From contig NZ_CAJQZC010000012.1 of assembly GCF_907164555.1 (NCBI RefSeq), forward strand, positions 92,818 through 156,817: a stretch of 64,000 bases of DNA, read 5' to 3'. Shown here piece by piece: positions 52,787 through 61,323 of the stretch. The notes under the pieces were generated by a model. The model was not told the origin of the DNA, did not search any database, and saw only the letters and a list, made by a program, of their open reading frames with translations. The translations under genes were made by a program, and so were the position numbers. This DNA comes from Paraburkholderia saeva (GTDB lineage Bacteria; Pseudomonadota; Gammaproteobacteria; Burkholderiales; Burkholderiaceae). Each line of letters starts with the position of its first letter. Position 1 is the stretch's first letter.

Positions 52787-53400
52787 GTGTTTGTCTCCTT
52801 CGCTTTTTATGATGTTGATCTGAATCCCCAAACCTCCCTCCTGAGACTTACGTCGAAGGAGGCCTCGCGCATGTGAATCAATATTGGTTAACCGATTTTT
52901 TTCGCCAAAATACATCGGATGCCGAACTAATATTCAACCGGCTGGTTCTGGCTGATCGTTTATGGCGTGCGCGATTTCAGGCGTGATGCGAAGGTAGCTG
53001 CGTCTGGCCCATAAATCCATACAATCGAATTCATACCGGGTATGAAACTGGCGCATAGGGCTGAGGCGGTGGGTTGAGGAAGACCGCCAGGCGGCCTCCG
53101 CGTTGAGGGCTGACGTGCGTGATGTCACGATGCGTTTCAAGTGCATCGGGGCAGGCACGGCAGAAAGGTCAGGGAAAATCCGTATCACGCTGACCACGAT
53201 CTGCCGCGCTGCAGTCGCAGGAAAGCGTCAAACTCAAAATCGGGAGTCGAGGCAACCCGAAAATGCGATGCGGCATACGCGCCACGATCGGGAAACGGAT
53301 CTCAAGCGCGCCCGCGCTGTCGTTGATATCATCTCGCTCGCTGCGGCACAGGCGTCAGCCTGTCGTAATCACTTGATCAAAAAGAAAAGCCGGAACAACA
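52787..53400. other. Intergenic region upstream of the esterase
   Basis: About 610 bp with short unconvincing open frames. It contains a perfect 17-bp palindrome (53030-53046) and CGTGA-tg-TCACG near 53118. The AT-rich stretch at 52860-52935 probably contains the esterase promoter. Confidence 0.5.
53030..53046. promoter_or_regulatory. Perfect palindrome TTCATACC-g-GGTATGAA
   Basis: 8-bp arms around one base, in a gene-free region. Size and symmetry suit a dimeric repressor such as a GntR, TetR or MarR protein. The controlled gene is uncertain; the esterase start is about 245 bp away. Confidence 0.5.
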
Positions 53401-53700
53401 ATGCGTTTGCGGAAAATTGAGTTTGCGTTTCTGGCAGTAGCGGTTATGTCGGTGGTGGGATTCGGGGGCTGGCTACAAAGGGAAATGGACCGTGCGGCGC
53501 GGGCGCGCAGTCAGCGCGTCGTGAGCGACGTGGAGGATTCGCGCAATAACTGCAGCGATGCGGTCAACCGTCGCTCGGGGCAGCAGGACACGATGTGGTG
53601 CGGCACGGTCGGGCGCGATCTGACGAATCTGACGCGTCAGGTCGCCCAGCTGCAACCGCGGACAACTGATCCGGCTTTGAGGCCCGTCAGCACGCCCTGA
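53401..53700 (+). CDS. Small single-span membrane protein, unknown function
   Basis: 99 aa. One N-terminal TM (IEFAFLAVAVMSVVGFGGWL, about residues 6-25) is followed by a charged, Cys-containing periplasmic part (NNCSDAV, MWCGTV). The two cysteines could form a disulphide. No known domain. Ribosome site is weak (CCGGAA). Confidence 0.6.
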   Translation: MRLRKIEFAFLAVAVMSVVGFGGWLQREMDRAARARSQRVVSDVEDSRNNCSDAVNRRSGQQDTMWCGTVGRDLTNLTRQVAQLQPRTTDPALRPVSTP

Positions 53701-53772
53701 CACGGTACTGCGCCGGCGCGCCGGTGCGCAAGGCGTTATGCTACCGGTTTCGCCCGAACGAGGACCCCTCTC

Positions 53773-54486
53773 ATGAAACAGACAGCTGGTTCAATGATTA
53801 CCTTTCGTCGCCCTGACGGCAAGGACGTGCAGGGTTACCTTGCAAAGCCGCAGAAGCTCGAAGGCGCACCTGCCATCGTCGTGATCCAGGAATGGTGGGG
53901 CGTGAACGACCAGATTCGCGGCGTGGCAGACCGGCTCGCGGAGAGCGGATACGTGGCGCTGGTGCCCGACCTGTACCGTGGCAAGGCGACGGTGGAGGAG
54001 GAGGAAGCAAACCACCTGATGAGCGGGCTCGATTTTGGCGATGCGGCTTCAGAGGATATCCGTGGCGCTGTCCAGTATCTGAAGACGCATTCCGAGCGGG
54101 TCGGCATCACTGGCTACTGCATGGGTGGCGCGCTGACCCTGCTCGCGCTCAGCCAGATTCCGGAGTTGGCGGCTGGCGTGGTCTGGTATGGCTTCCCGCC
54201 GATCGAGTATATTGACGCCAGCAAGATCAAGGTGCCGGTGATGGGTCACTGGGCTACGCAGGACGCGTTCTTTGCAATCGAAACGGTCGATGTGCTGGAG
54301 AAGAAGCTGCTCGACGCGAACGTCGCGGTCGAGTTTCACCGCTACCAGGCGCACCATGCGTTCGCGAACGAAACCGCTGTCGGGCCGGGCCGGATATCGC
54401 GAACCCAGTTCGATGCGGTGTGGTCACAGCTCGCGTGGGACAGGACGCTGACGTTCCTCGGCCGCACGATGTGGAACAGGCAGTAA
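53773..54486 (+). CDS. Dienelactone hydrolase family protein
   Basis: 237 aa, cytosolic alpha/beta hydrolase. The nucleophile is C116 in GYCMGG, diagnostic of dienelactone hydrolases, with a catalytic Asp in WATQDAFF and H195 (or H194) in QAHHAF. Opens lactones in chloro-aromatic degradation or acts as a general carboxymethylenebutenolidase. No chlorocatechol genes are near. Confidence 0.88.
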   Translation: MKQTAGSMITFRRPDGKDVQGYLAKPQKLEGAPAIVVIQEWWGVNDQIRGVADRLAESGYVALVPDLYRGKATVEEEEANHLMSGLDFGDAASEDIRGAVQYLKTHSERVGITGYCMGGALTLLALSQIPELAAGVVWYGFPPIEYIDASKIKVPVMGHWATQDAFFAIETVDVLEKKLLDANVAVEFHRYQAHHAFANETAVGPGRISRTQFDAVWSQLAWDRTLTFLGRTMWNRQ

Positions 54487-54580
54487 TACCCTTAAGGCAT
54501 GTGCCAGCTTCGCAGGCCGCGCTTTAGATCGGGCCCGTTCCCTCGATGCGAGGAGAGCGGGCCCAACAGTCACACCGTGT

Positions 54581-55570
54581 CTACACAGTCACCACGATCT
54601 TGCCAAACTGGCCGTTCGTTTCCAGATAGCGGTGCACATCCACCATCTGATCGAAGCTGAACGTACGATCGATGACAGGTTTGAGCGCGCCCGCTTCAAG
54701 CCCCTTCAGAACGAATTCCACCGCAGCGCTGCGACGTGCCGCATCGCCGCTTGTCAGCCAGATGTTGTGCGCCTTCACCGTGATGACCTTCGCAATCATG
54801 TCCAGCACAGGCAACGGCGTGATGCCTTCGTCGAGTGCGCCGTAAATGTACGCGATTCCTCCAAACGATAGCGCCGAAATCAGCTTTGCAAAATTCGCAC
54901 CGCCGACCGGATCGAACGCCACGCGCGCGCCTTTGCCCTCTGTGATGCGCGCGACTTCCTGCACGAGATCGACTTCATCGGTGGCGATCACGTGTGCGGC
55001 GCCTGCGTCCAGCAACGCGCGGCGCTTGACGGAGGTCCGTGTCAGCGCAACAGGTATCGCGCCGGCGTAACGGGCGAGCTGTATCGCCGCCAGCCCTACG
55101 CTGCTTGACGCAGCCGGAATGAGCACGACGTCACCCGTGGTCACTTTCGCGTCTTCGATCAGCGCGCCGTACGCCGTCACGAACATCATCCATACCGAAG
55201 CGGCTTCGGCGAACGACAGCGATTCCGGATGTTTCACCACTGCGTAATCCGGCGCAATGATCACTTCGCCGTAAGTGAAGTACTGGTTCATCGAAAACGA
55301 CGGAATTACGTTGACCTTGTCGCCGATTGCCAGACCTTTGACATCCGCACCCAGTGCGTCGACGATGCCGGCCGCCTCGTAACCCAGGCTCGCCGGGAAC
55401 CTGACCGGTTCGATATAGAGGTCAGTGCGCCACATCGACTCGGCGCGGTTGATGCCGATTGCCTTGACCTTGATGCGAACTTCGTTCGGGCCTGGCGCGG
55501 CGACTTCGTTCTCGACGAACTCGAGGACTTCCGGGCCGCCGGCTTTTGCAAATCTGATCGTGCGTGACAT
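54581..55570 (-). CDS. MDR-family NADPH:quinone reductase / alcohol dehydrogenase-like
   Basis: 329 aa of the zinc-free medium-chain reductase type. FPASLGYEAAGIVDALGADV and VVLIPAASSSVGLAAIQLARYAGA (dinucleotide motif of quinone oxidoreductases) are clear; the Cys zinc ligands of true alcohol dehydrogenases are missing. Probably a NADPH-dependent reductase of quinones or enones. Follows the Old Yellow Enzyme gene, 44 bp apart, in one transcription unit. Confidence 0.85.
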   Translation of the reverse strand: MSRTIRFAKAGGPEVLEFVENEVAAPGPNEVRIKVKAIGINRAESMWRTDLYIEPVRFPASLGYEAAGIVDALGADVKGLAIGDKVNVIPSFSMNQYFTYGEVIIAPDYAVVKHPESLSFAEAASVWMMFVTAYGALIEDAKVTTGDVVLIPAASSSVGLAAIQLARYAGAIPVALTRTSVKRRALLDAGAAHVIATDEVDLVQEVARITEGKGARVAFDPVGGANFAKLISALSFGGIAYIYGALDEGITPLPVLDMIAKVITVKAHNIWLTSGDAARRSAAVEFVLKGLEAGALKPVIDRTFSFDQMVDVHRYLETNGQFGKIVVTV

Positions 55571-55614
55571 AAGAACCTCTTGAAGTGGATGGTTGAGACC
55601 GGATTTCGTTCGGC

Positions 55615-56745
55615 TTACACAGCCTCAGTGGTTTCGATGGCATCGGCGGTTTCGTTCGCCTGATAAGACGGGAAATCCGAATAGTGCTTTTCGTCGCCGC
55701 CCCAGAACGCCGCGCGGACATAAGGCGTCAGCGGCAGCTTGTGCTTGAGACGATACGGCAAATCAGGATTCGACGAGAAGTGACGACCAAACGCGACGAG
55801 ATCGGCATCGCCCGATGCGACAATCGCTTCGGCACTCTCGCCGTCAAAGCCGCCGGCCGCGATGATCGGACCCGAAAAGTGTGCGCGCAGATAGCGCGTT
55901 GCGACGGGCGGATGATCGTCGTGAAGCGTATCGTCGCCCTTGATGCGCGGCTCGATCACATGCAGATAGGCGATCCCGTATTCGTCGAGCACGCGCGCAA
56001 CATGGCTGAAGGTCGCTTCGGGATTGCTGTCGCTGATGCCGCCCCATTCGCCGGATGGCGAGATGCGTACGCCCACGCGATCGGCGCCCCACACGGAAAT
56101 GAGTGCTTCGACCGATTCGCGCAGGAAGCGCACGCGGTTTTCAATCGGGCCGCCGTAAGCGTCCGTCCGCCTGTTCGTGCCGTCCTGGATGAACTGATCG
56201 ACGAGGTAGCCGTTGGCACCGTGCAGCTCCACACCGTCAAAGCCTGCGTCGAGCGCGCGTTGAGCCGCAACGCGGAATTCTTCGACGATGCCGGGGATCT
56301 CCTCGATGTCGAGGGCACGGTGCGGCGAGGCTGGCACAAAACCGTCCTTCGTCAACGCGACGCCTTCGAACGGGACGACCGAGGGTGCAACCGGGTCGAC
56401 GCCGCCCGTCATTTCGACGTGGCTTTGACGACCGCCGTGGATGAGCTGCATGAATACGCGGCCCCCCTTTGCGTGAACAGCGTTCGCAATGGCCCGCCAG
56501 CCTTCCATCTGCCCATCGTGATAGAAGCTGGCCGCACCGAGATAGGAGCGCGCGGGAACCGAAATGCTGACGCCTTCGACGATTTCAAGGCCGCCTTCCG
56601 ATGCGCGCTGGCCATAGAAGTCGGCCATCATCGGGCTGGGAATGTCGCCCGGCTGGATGGTACGCAGGCGCGTCATCGGCGCCAGCACGACACGATGCGA
56701 GAGGGGATATGCGCCGACCTTTATTGATGTGAAGAGCTGAGCCAT
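55615..56745 (-). CDS. nemA: Old Yellow Enzyme family alkene reductase
   Basis: 376-aa FMN enzyme. N-terminal APMTRLR, catalytic H175/N178 with Y180 in ELHGANGYLVDQF, and GGPIENRVRF and GGFDGESAEAIV phosphate-binding blocks. NADPH-dependent reduction of activated C=C bonds (N-ethylmaleimide, enones, nitro-esters). A perfect inverted repeat 12-34 bp upstream suggests control independent of the SDR gene behind it. Confidence 0.9.
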   Translation of the reverse strand: MAQLFTSIKVGAYPLSHRVVLAPMTRLRTIQPGDIPSPMMADFYGQRASEGGLEIVEGVSISVPARSYLGAASFYHDGQMEGWRAIANAVHAKGGRVFMQLIHGGRQSHVEMTGGVDPVAPSVVPFEGVALTKDGFVPASPHRALDIEEIPGIVEEFRVAAQRALDAGFDGVELHGANGYLVDQFIQDGTNRRTDAYGGPIENRVRFLRESVEALISVWGADRVGVRISPSGEWGGISDSNPEATFSHVARVLDEYGIAYLHVIEPRIKGDDTLHDDHPPVATRYLRAHFSGPIIAAGGFDGESAEAIVASGDADLVAFGRHFSSNPDLPYRLKHKLPLTPYVRAAFWGGDEKHYSDFPSYQANETADAIETTEAV

Positions 56746-56756
56746 GATCTTTCCTT

Positions 56757-56779
56757 AATCAGTTAGCGTGAAACTGATT
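56757..56779. promoter_or_regulatory. Inverted repeat in front of the alkene reductase gene
   Basis: AATCAGTT-agcgtga-AACTGATT, perfect 8-bp arms, lying 12 to 34 bp before the nemA-like ATG (56745) within an AT-rich 110-bp gap. Suitable for a TetR/LysR/MarR-type dimer. Confidence 0.6.
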
Positions 56780-56852
56780 CTTTAAATAAAATATGGATGT
56801 CTAAATAATGTGAATTTCTATTCGCTGAAAAATCCACATCCTCTGATTCAAT

Positions 56853-57599
56853 TCAAAGCCTGGAACCGCCGTCGACGCTCAACGTATCGCCCGTCACCCA
56901 GCGTGCGGCGTCGGAGGCGAGAAAGACGACTGCGCTGGCGATATCATCAGGCTGTGCGACGCGCTTAAGTGCCTGCATGCCCAGCGCAGCTTCGCGGCCA
57001 GCCTCCGTTTTCGTGAAGCTCGACATCTCGGTATCGACCACGCCCGGCGCGACGGCATTGACGCGAATGCCACGCGCACCAAGCGCGGTGGCGAAATGGC
57101 GGACGAGCGTGTCGACTGCGCCCTTGGTGGCGGCGTAGGCGGGCAGCGTACCCAGCGAAGCGCGGGCTGCCAGGGACGAGAGCATCACCACGCTGCTGCC
57201 CGTGCACATAACCGGCAACAGTTGCTGTACGAGAAAGAAGGGCGCACGCACGTTCACGGCAAAGAGATTGTCGAAATCTTCTACGGTCGTCTCTTCGATA
57301 CTCGCCGCTTTCGAAATGCCGGCGTTCGCCACGAGGATGTCGAGACGATGCCCGACCACGGCGCGCACCCGTTGTGCGAGCGTATGCGCACCGTCCGCGG
57401 CGCGCAGATCGGCTGCGATTTTCTGGGCATTGCCGCCCGCCGCGCGAATCTCGGCGACCACCGCTTCTGCCGCCTTTTCTCCACTGCTGTAGTGAACGAG
57501 CACCTGCGCCCCAACCTTCGCGAGCGCGAGTGCGCTGGCGCGGCCGATGCCACGCGATGCGCCCGTGACGAGGGCGGTTTTTCCGGTGAGATTGATCAT
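56853..57599 (-). CDS. Short-chain dehydrogenase/reductase
   Basis: 248 aa, classical SDR. Nucleotide motif TGASRGIG (residues 12-19), NAG (92-94), catalytic S142, Y155, K159. VDGGSRL C-terminus is typical of ketoreductase-type SDRs. NADPH preference is suggested by R16. First gene downstream of the divergent promoter shared with the LysR gene at 57827; AT-rich 107-bp gap to the alkene reductase. Confidence 0.9.
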   Translation of the reverse strand: MINLTGKTALVTGASRGIGRASALALAKVGAQVLVHYSSGEKAAEAVVAEIRAAGGNAQKIAADLRAADGAHTLAQRVRAVVGHRLDILVANAGISKAASIEETTVEDFDNLFAVNVRAPFFLVQQLLPVMCTGSSVVMLSSLAARASLGTLPAYAATKGAVDTLVRHFATALGARGIRVNAVAPGVVDTEMSSFTKTEAGREAALGMQALKRVAQPDDIASAVVFLASDAARWVTGDTLSVDGGSRL

Positions 57600-57826
57600 G
57601 ACAAGACTCCTGAGTAGGGTTTTGTAAGGGTGGCGTATTCATCACCCGGTTCCCGCAATATAGGTACGAAGCATGGCGTGCAGTTTCGATTGGACCGGGA
57701 TTCTCTTCGGTGGCCTTTCTCTACGTCGCTGCCTGAGACGTAATCTAGTGGGAGCTTGCGGAAAACAAAAAGACTTTGTAGGCTGGCTGGTATGCCTGCA
57801 AGGCATGGCCAAACGGAAGAGAGACC

Positions 57827-58708
57827 ATGGAGCTTCGACATCTGCGGTACTTTATGGCCGTCGCCGAGACGGGGAGCCTGACGGTCGCAGCCGAGCGACG
57901 GCTTCATACTTCGCAACCCTCGCTCAGCCGCCAGATCCGCGATCTGGAAGACGAAGTGGGTGCTGAACTGTTCAGCCGCAGCGCGCGCGGGGTTGACCTG
58001 ACGGAGGCCGGCAAGGCGTTTCTCGATCACGCGCGACTCGCGCTCACGCAGGTCGACGCCGCGATCGAAGCCGCACGCCGCGCGGCGCGACCCGCGCGGC
58101 AGGTGTTCGCGCTCGGCTTTCTGACCGGGCAGGAAATGACGTGGCTGCCGCGTGCCATGCAGGTGCTGCGCGACGAGCTGCCGAACATCGACGTCACGGT
58201 ATCCAGCCACTATTCACCGGACCTCGCCGATGCGCTCGCGCGCGGCAAACTCGATCTGGCGTTTCTGCGTGCGGAACCGGGGTTCGATCTCGACTATCGC
58301 GTAGTCAACCGCGAAAAGCTGCTCGCGCTCATGCCAAGCGATCATCCGCTAACCGCTAAAGCCGCCATCAGCCCGCAGGATTTCGTGGGCGAGCCCTTCA
58401 TCATGGCGTCGAACAAGGCCAGGGTGCTGCACGGGGTGATCGAAACGTATCTGCAGAAAAACGGCGTGGAAGTCACATCGGAACACGGCGTCGACAATCT
58501 CGCGATGGCCATGTCGCTTGTCGCTTCCACCCGGGGCCTCGCGTTGATGCCTGAGTACGCGAACAATCTGCTGCCGTGGTCAGTCGTCAGCCGGCCACTT
58601 GAAGGGGACGCACCCACGGTCGATCTGGTGATTGGCTATAGCAGGGCCAATACATCCGCTGTGCTGAAACTCTTTCTCTCTCGCGCCGAAGAGTTGATCA
58701 CTCCGTAA
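57827..58708 (+). CDS. LysR-family transcriptional regulator
   Basis: 293 aa. HTH: ELRHLRYFMAVAETGSLTVAAERR and TSQPSLSRQIRDLEDEVG (residues 2-45). Effector domain blocks VFALGFLTGQEM, LARGKLDLAFLRAEPGF and LMPSDHPL resemble HcaR/CatR-like catabolic regulators. Divergent from the SDR-nemA-MDR oxidoreductases and likely their regulator. Confidence 0.88.
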   Translation: MELRHLRYFMAVAETGSLTVAAERRLHTSQPSLSRQIRDLEDEVGAELFSRSARGVDLTEAGKAFLDHARLALTQVDAAIEAARRAARPARQVFALGFLTGQEMTWLPRAMQVLRDELPNIDVTVSSHYSPDLADALARGKLDLAFLRAEPGFDLDYRVVNREKLLALMPSDHPLTAKAAISPQDFVGEPFIMASNKARVLHGVIETYLQKNGVEVTSEHGVDNLAMAMSLVASTRGLALMPEYANNLLPWSVVSRPLEGDAPTVDLVIGYSRANTSAVLKLFLSRAEELITP

Positions 58709-58788
58709 GCGATGCAATGTCGACTATAAATATGCGCTAAAGTGGACGTTCCCATCTCAGGCTTTACGTTCCGGACAAGGCGCACGGC

Positions 58789-59622
58789 ATGACGCTTTCG
58801 GCGAAAAAGACATCTACCCCAAGATTCTGGCGCGACGACGCGCTCCCGTTCGTCGAGGCGCGCGCGATACAGGATGGCCGCAAGATCTGCTACGCGAAGC
58901 ATGCGCATGAAACGTTCTCGATAGGCGCCGTCAGGGGTGGGCAGAGCACCATGCACAACGGAACATTGCGCGCGCAGGTCGGCGCAGGCGCGGTCGTTGT
59001 GTTCAATCCACAAGAGGTGCACGCCTGCAATCCGGTCGACGATCAGCCATGGTCGTATGTCATGCTGTACGTCGATGTTTCGTGGCTCGCCACCCTTCAA
59101 CATGATCTGGGCTTAAGTCGCAACGTCGATTTCCACGCGTTCTCAACCGGACTCACCACACAACCGGATTTGTATGCAGGGCTGAATCGCCTCTATGCCG
59201 TGCTGGCAGACGAATTGGGCGATTCGCTACAAAAGCACAGCGCCGCAATCACGTTCTTTTCGGACGTGCAGTCCGCCCTCGCGCCCATGCCGACATCGTC
59301 GGACAACACCAATCACAGACTCGTGCGCGCAGCAGAGTACATCCGGGACAACTACACGCGCTCGTTGAAGCTCGACGAAATCTGCGCAGCGGCCGATCTC
59401 TCCGCGTCATATCTGATCCGGGCATTCAAGCAGCGCTACGGCATGACACCGCACGCGTACCTGACGAACTGCCGCATCGAATACAGCCGCGCGCAGCTCA
59501 GACGCGGCAAGGCAATCGTCGACGTCGCGATCGAAGCGGGTTTTGCCGATCAGGCCCATTTGCAGCGAGCCTTTCGCCAGTCCGTCGCGGCCACGCCAGG
59601 ACAGTACCGCGGCGCGGCGTGA
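58789..59622 (+). CDS. AraC-family transcriptional regulator
   Basis: 277 aa. N-terminal cupin-like sensing domain (HAHETFSIGAVRGGQSTM, VVVFNPQEVHACNPVDD) and C-terminal double HTH (LKLDEICAAADLSASYLIRAFKQRYG and KAIVDVAIEAGFADQAHLQRAF, ending VAATPGQYR). Upstream of a LysE exporter on the opposite strand; such AraC-LysE pairs often work together. Confidence 0.9.
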   Translation: MTLSAKKTSTPRFWRDDALPFVEARAIQDGRKICYAKHAHETFSIGAVRGGQSTMHNGTLRAQVGAGAVVVFNPQEVHACNPVDDQPWSYVMLYVDVSWLATLQHDLGLSRNVDFHAFSTGLTTQPDLYAGLNRLYAVLADELGDSLQKHSAAITFFSDVQSALAPMPTSSDNTNHRLVRAAEYIRDNYTRSLKLDEICAAADLSASYLIRAFKQRYGMTPHAYLTNCRIEYSRAQLRRGKAIVDVAIEAGFADQAHLQRAFRQSVAATPGQYRGAA

Positions 59623-59655
59623 AGTGGACGCGCGTTGCCGTTTGAGCCTTACGTC

Positions 59656-60243
59656 TTACGCCTCGAGCAGATAAAGCGCGCTGACTGCGAGCAATAACGC
59701 CATTACGCGATTGAAGCGGCGCACGCGCGCCGGCACGCTCAGATAGTGACGCAAAAACGTGCCCGCAAGCGCCCAGCAGGCAATCGAGCCGTAGCAGATG
59801 AGGAAGTAGACTCCCGCAAACTGCCACATGTGTTGCGCGTTGCCGTCGGCGGCATAGGCGCCCATGCCCGCGAGCGAAGCGAGCCATGCCTTCGGATTAA
59901 GCCATTGCATGGCCGCGCCCGACATCATCGAAGGACCTTTCGCGACTTTTTCGGCGCCGGGTTGCCCATCGTCGGTCGCAAGTCTGTACGCCATGTAAAG
60001 CAGGAATGCGACGCCAGTGTACTGAATGCCTTTTGTCAGTTGCGGCCATTCGCTCAACAATGCGTGCAACCCCATTCCAGTCAGCAGGAGCAGAAGCGTG
60101 AAGCCGACCGTCGCGCCGGTGACGTGCCGCATGCTGGCGACGAGCCCGTACCGGGCGCCTGCGCCTAGCGCGACCACATTAACCGGCCCAGGTGAAATGG
60201 ACGAAGCAAGCGCAAAGGCCATCATGGAAAGCAGGGTGTTCAT
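59656..60243 (-). CDS. LysE-family amino-acid exporter
   Basis: 195 aa from ATG 60243; open frame extends further but without conserved residues. FALASSISPGPVNVVALGAGARYG is the LysE N-terminal signature, and MQWLNPKAWLASLAGMGA the second. About six TM helices. Converges with the AraC gene and is divergent from marR. Confidence 0.88.
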   Translation of the reverse strand: MNTLLSMMAFALASSISPGPVNVVALGAGARYGLVASMRHVTGATVGFTLLLLLTGMGLHALLSEWPQLTKGIQYTGVAFLLYMAYRLATDDGQPGAEKVAKGPSMMSGAAMQWLNPKAWLASLAGMGAYAADGNAQHMWQFAGVYFLICYGSIACWALAGTFLRHYLSVPARVRRFNRVMALLLAVSALYLLEA

Positions 60244-60385
60244 TCGGCACGCTCGTAGCGACTGGAAGTCTCGATGCGTAAAGTTTGCCGGTGTGAGGTG
60301 CGTGTGTATTGAAGAAAATTGCCCTGTGTCGCTCCGGTTGACGTCGAACTCATTCCGGACCTGCTTGACCCGTGCGCATCGGAAC

Positions 60386-60410
60386 AGGTAATCTGTGAAG
60401 GTTACCTTCA
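60386..60410. promoter_or_regulatory. Probable MarR operator overlapping the marR start region
   Basis: Perfect 15-bp palindrome TGAAGGT-t-ACCTTCA (60396-60410) ends 3 bases before the ATG 60414. A longer AGGTAA / TTACCT repeat (60386-60391, 60402-60407) overlaps it. A repressor bound here would block the divergent marR/lysE region, consistent with autoregulation. Confidence 0.65.
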
Positions 60411-60413
60411 TAT

Positions 60414-60899
60414 ATGGCGATGGAGCCGGAGATGGCCAGTCGAACGGAAGAGCCGCGTGGTGACGCCGCCGACATTGCGCTCGCGTTGTCGCTGGCGGGC
60501 GAACTGCGGGTCCTCAGCGGCAAGCTGAAGCGAAGAATGCGCGAAGAGGCGAACCTCGGCGATCTTACGTTCTCCCAGACGCGCGTGCTGACGCTGCTCG
60601 AACTCGAAGGGCCTGCAACCGTTACAGCGCTCGCGCGTGCGGAAGGCGTGCGCCCACAGTCGATGGGTGAGACCGTTGCCTCGCTGAAGGCGGCGGGGCT
60701 GATTTGCGGCGAACCCGATCCGGTTGACGGCCGGCAAACGGTTCTGTCGCTCACTGCTGCGTGCAGAAAAGCGATCAGGGCAGGCCGCGCGGCGCGCGAG
60801 GACTGGCTGTTCCGTGCGATTCGCGCGAAGCTCGCGCCGGCCGAGCAAAAGAAGCTTGCCGCAGGCGTTGAACTGCTCAAGCGTCTCCTCGATGCGTGA
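60414..60899 (+). CDS. MarR-family transcriptional regulator
   Basis: 161 aa; ATG 60414 or 60420. Winged HTH: LGDLTFSQTRVLTLLELEG, ALARAEGVRPQSMGETVASLKAAGL and PDPVDGRQTVLSLT (wing). It precedes a small membrane protein and an MFS exporter on the same strand, an arrangement typical of efflux regulation, and is divergent from a LysE exporter. Confidence 0.9.
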   Translation: MAMEPEMASRTEEPRGDAADIALALSLAGELRVLSGKLKRRMREEANLGDLTFSQTRVLTLLELEGPATVTALARAEGVRPQSMGETVASLKAAGLICGEPDPVDGRQTVLSLTAACRKAIRAGRAAREDWLFRAIRAKLAPAEQKKLAAGVELLKRLLDA

Positions 60900-60981
60900 T
60901 CGTATCGGGCGTGCGTTATTGCCCGAAATGCCGCTGGCGCTCATGCGCCAGGTCTGCAAGCAATGAAAGGAGCGCCTGAAG

Positions 60982-61323
60982 ATGGACTGGATTCATGTTG
61001 TGTCGTGGTTCTTTGGCGGTGCGTTCCTGACCAACGCCGTTCCGCATTTTGTAAGTGGCGTAATGGGACGTCCGTTCCAGACGCCCTTTGCGAGGCCACG
61101 TGGTGAAGGGCGTTCGTCTTCCACCGTGAACGTCTTGTGGGGCGGCTTCAACTTCGCAGTGGCATGGTTGCTGTTATGCCGTGCCGGTAGCGACGAACTG
61201 TTTTCCACGGCTTACGTTGTTTCGACGGGTCTGGGGCTGCTGGTGATGGGCCTGATGCTGGCTCGCTGGTTCGGACGGTTTAATGGCGGCAATACGCCGC
61301 TTGAGCAGGGAGCGGGCAGGTGA
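60982..61323 (+). CDS. Small membrane protein, unknown function
   Basis: 113 aa with three hydrophobic segments (about 5-25, 50-68, 76-95). GGAFLTNAVPHFVSGVMG and LWGGFNFAVAWLLL are conserved-looking, but I know no named domain. ATG follows AATGAAAGGAG. It overlaps the next start (GTGA at 61320), so it is coupled to the MFS exporter. Confidence 0.7.
   Translation: MDWIHVVSWFFGGAFLTNAVPHFVSGVMGRPFQTPFARPRGEGRSSSTVNVLWGGFNFAVAWLLLCRAGSDELFSTAYVVSTGLGLLVMGLMLARWFGRFNGGNTPLEQGAGR

Noticed and set aside
52934..53197. An 87-codon minus-strand ORF upstream of the esterase
   Set aside because: No ribosome site or domain, and it covers a perfect palindrome that looks regulatory.
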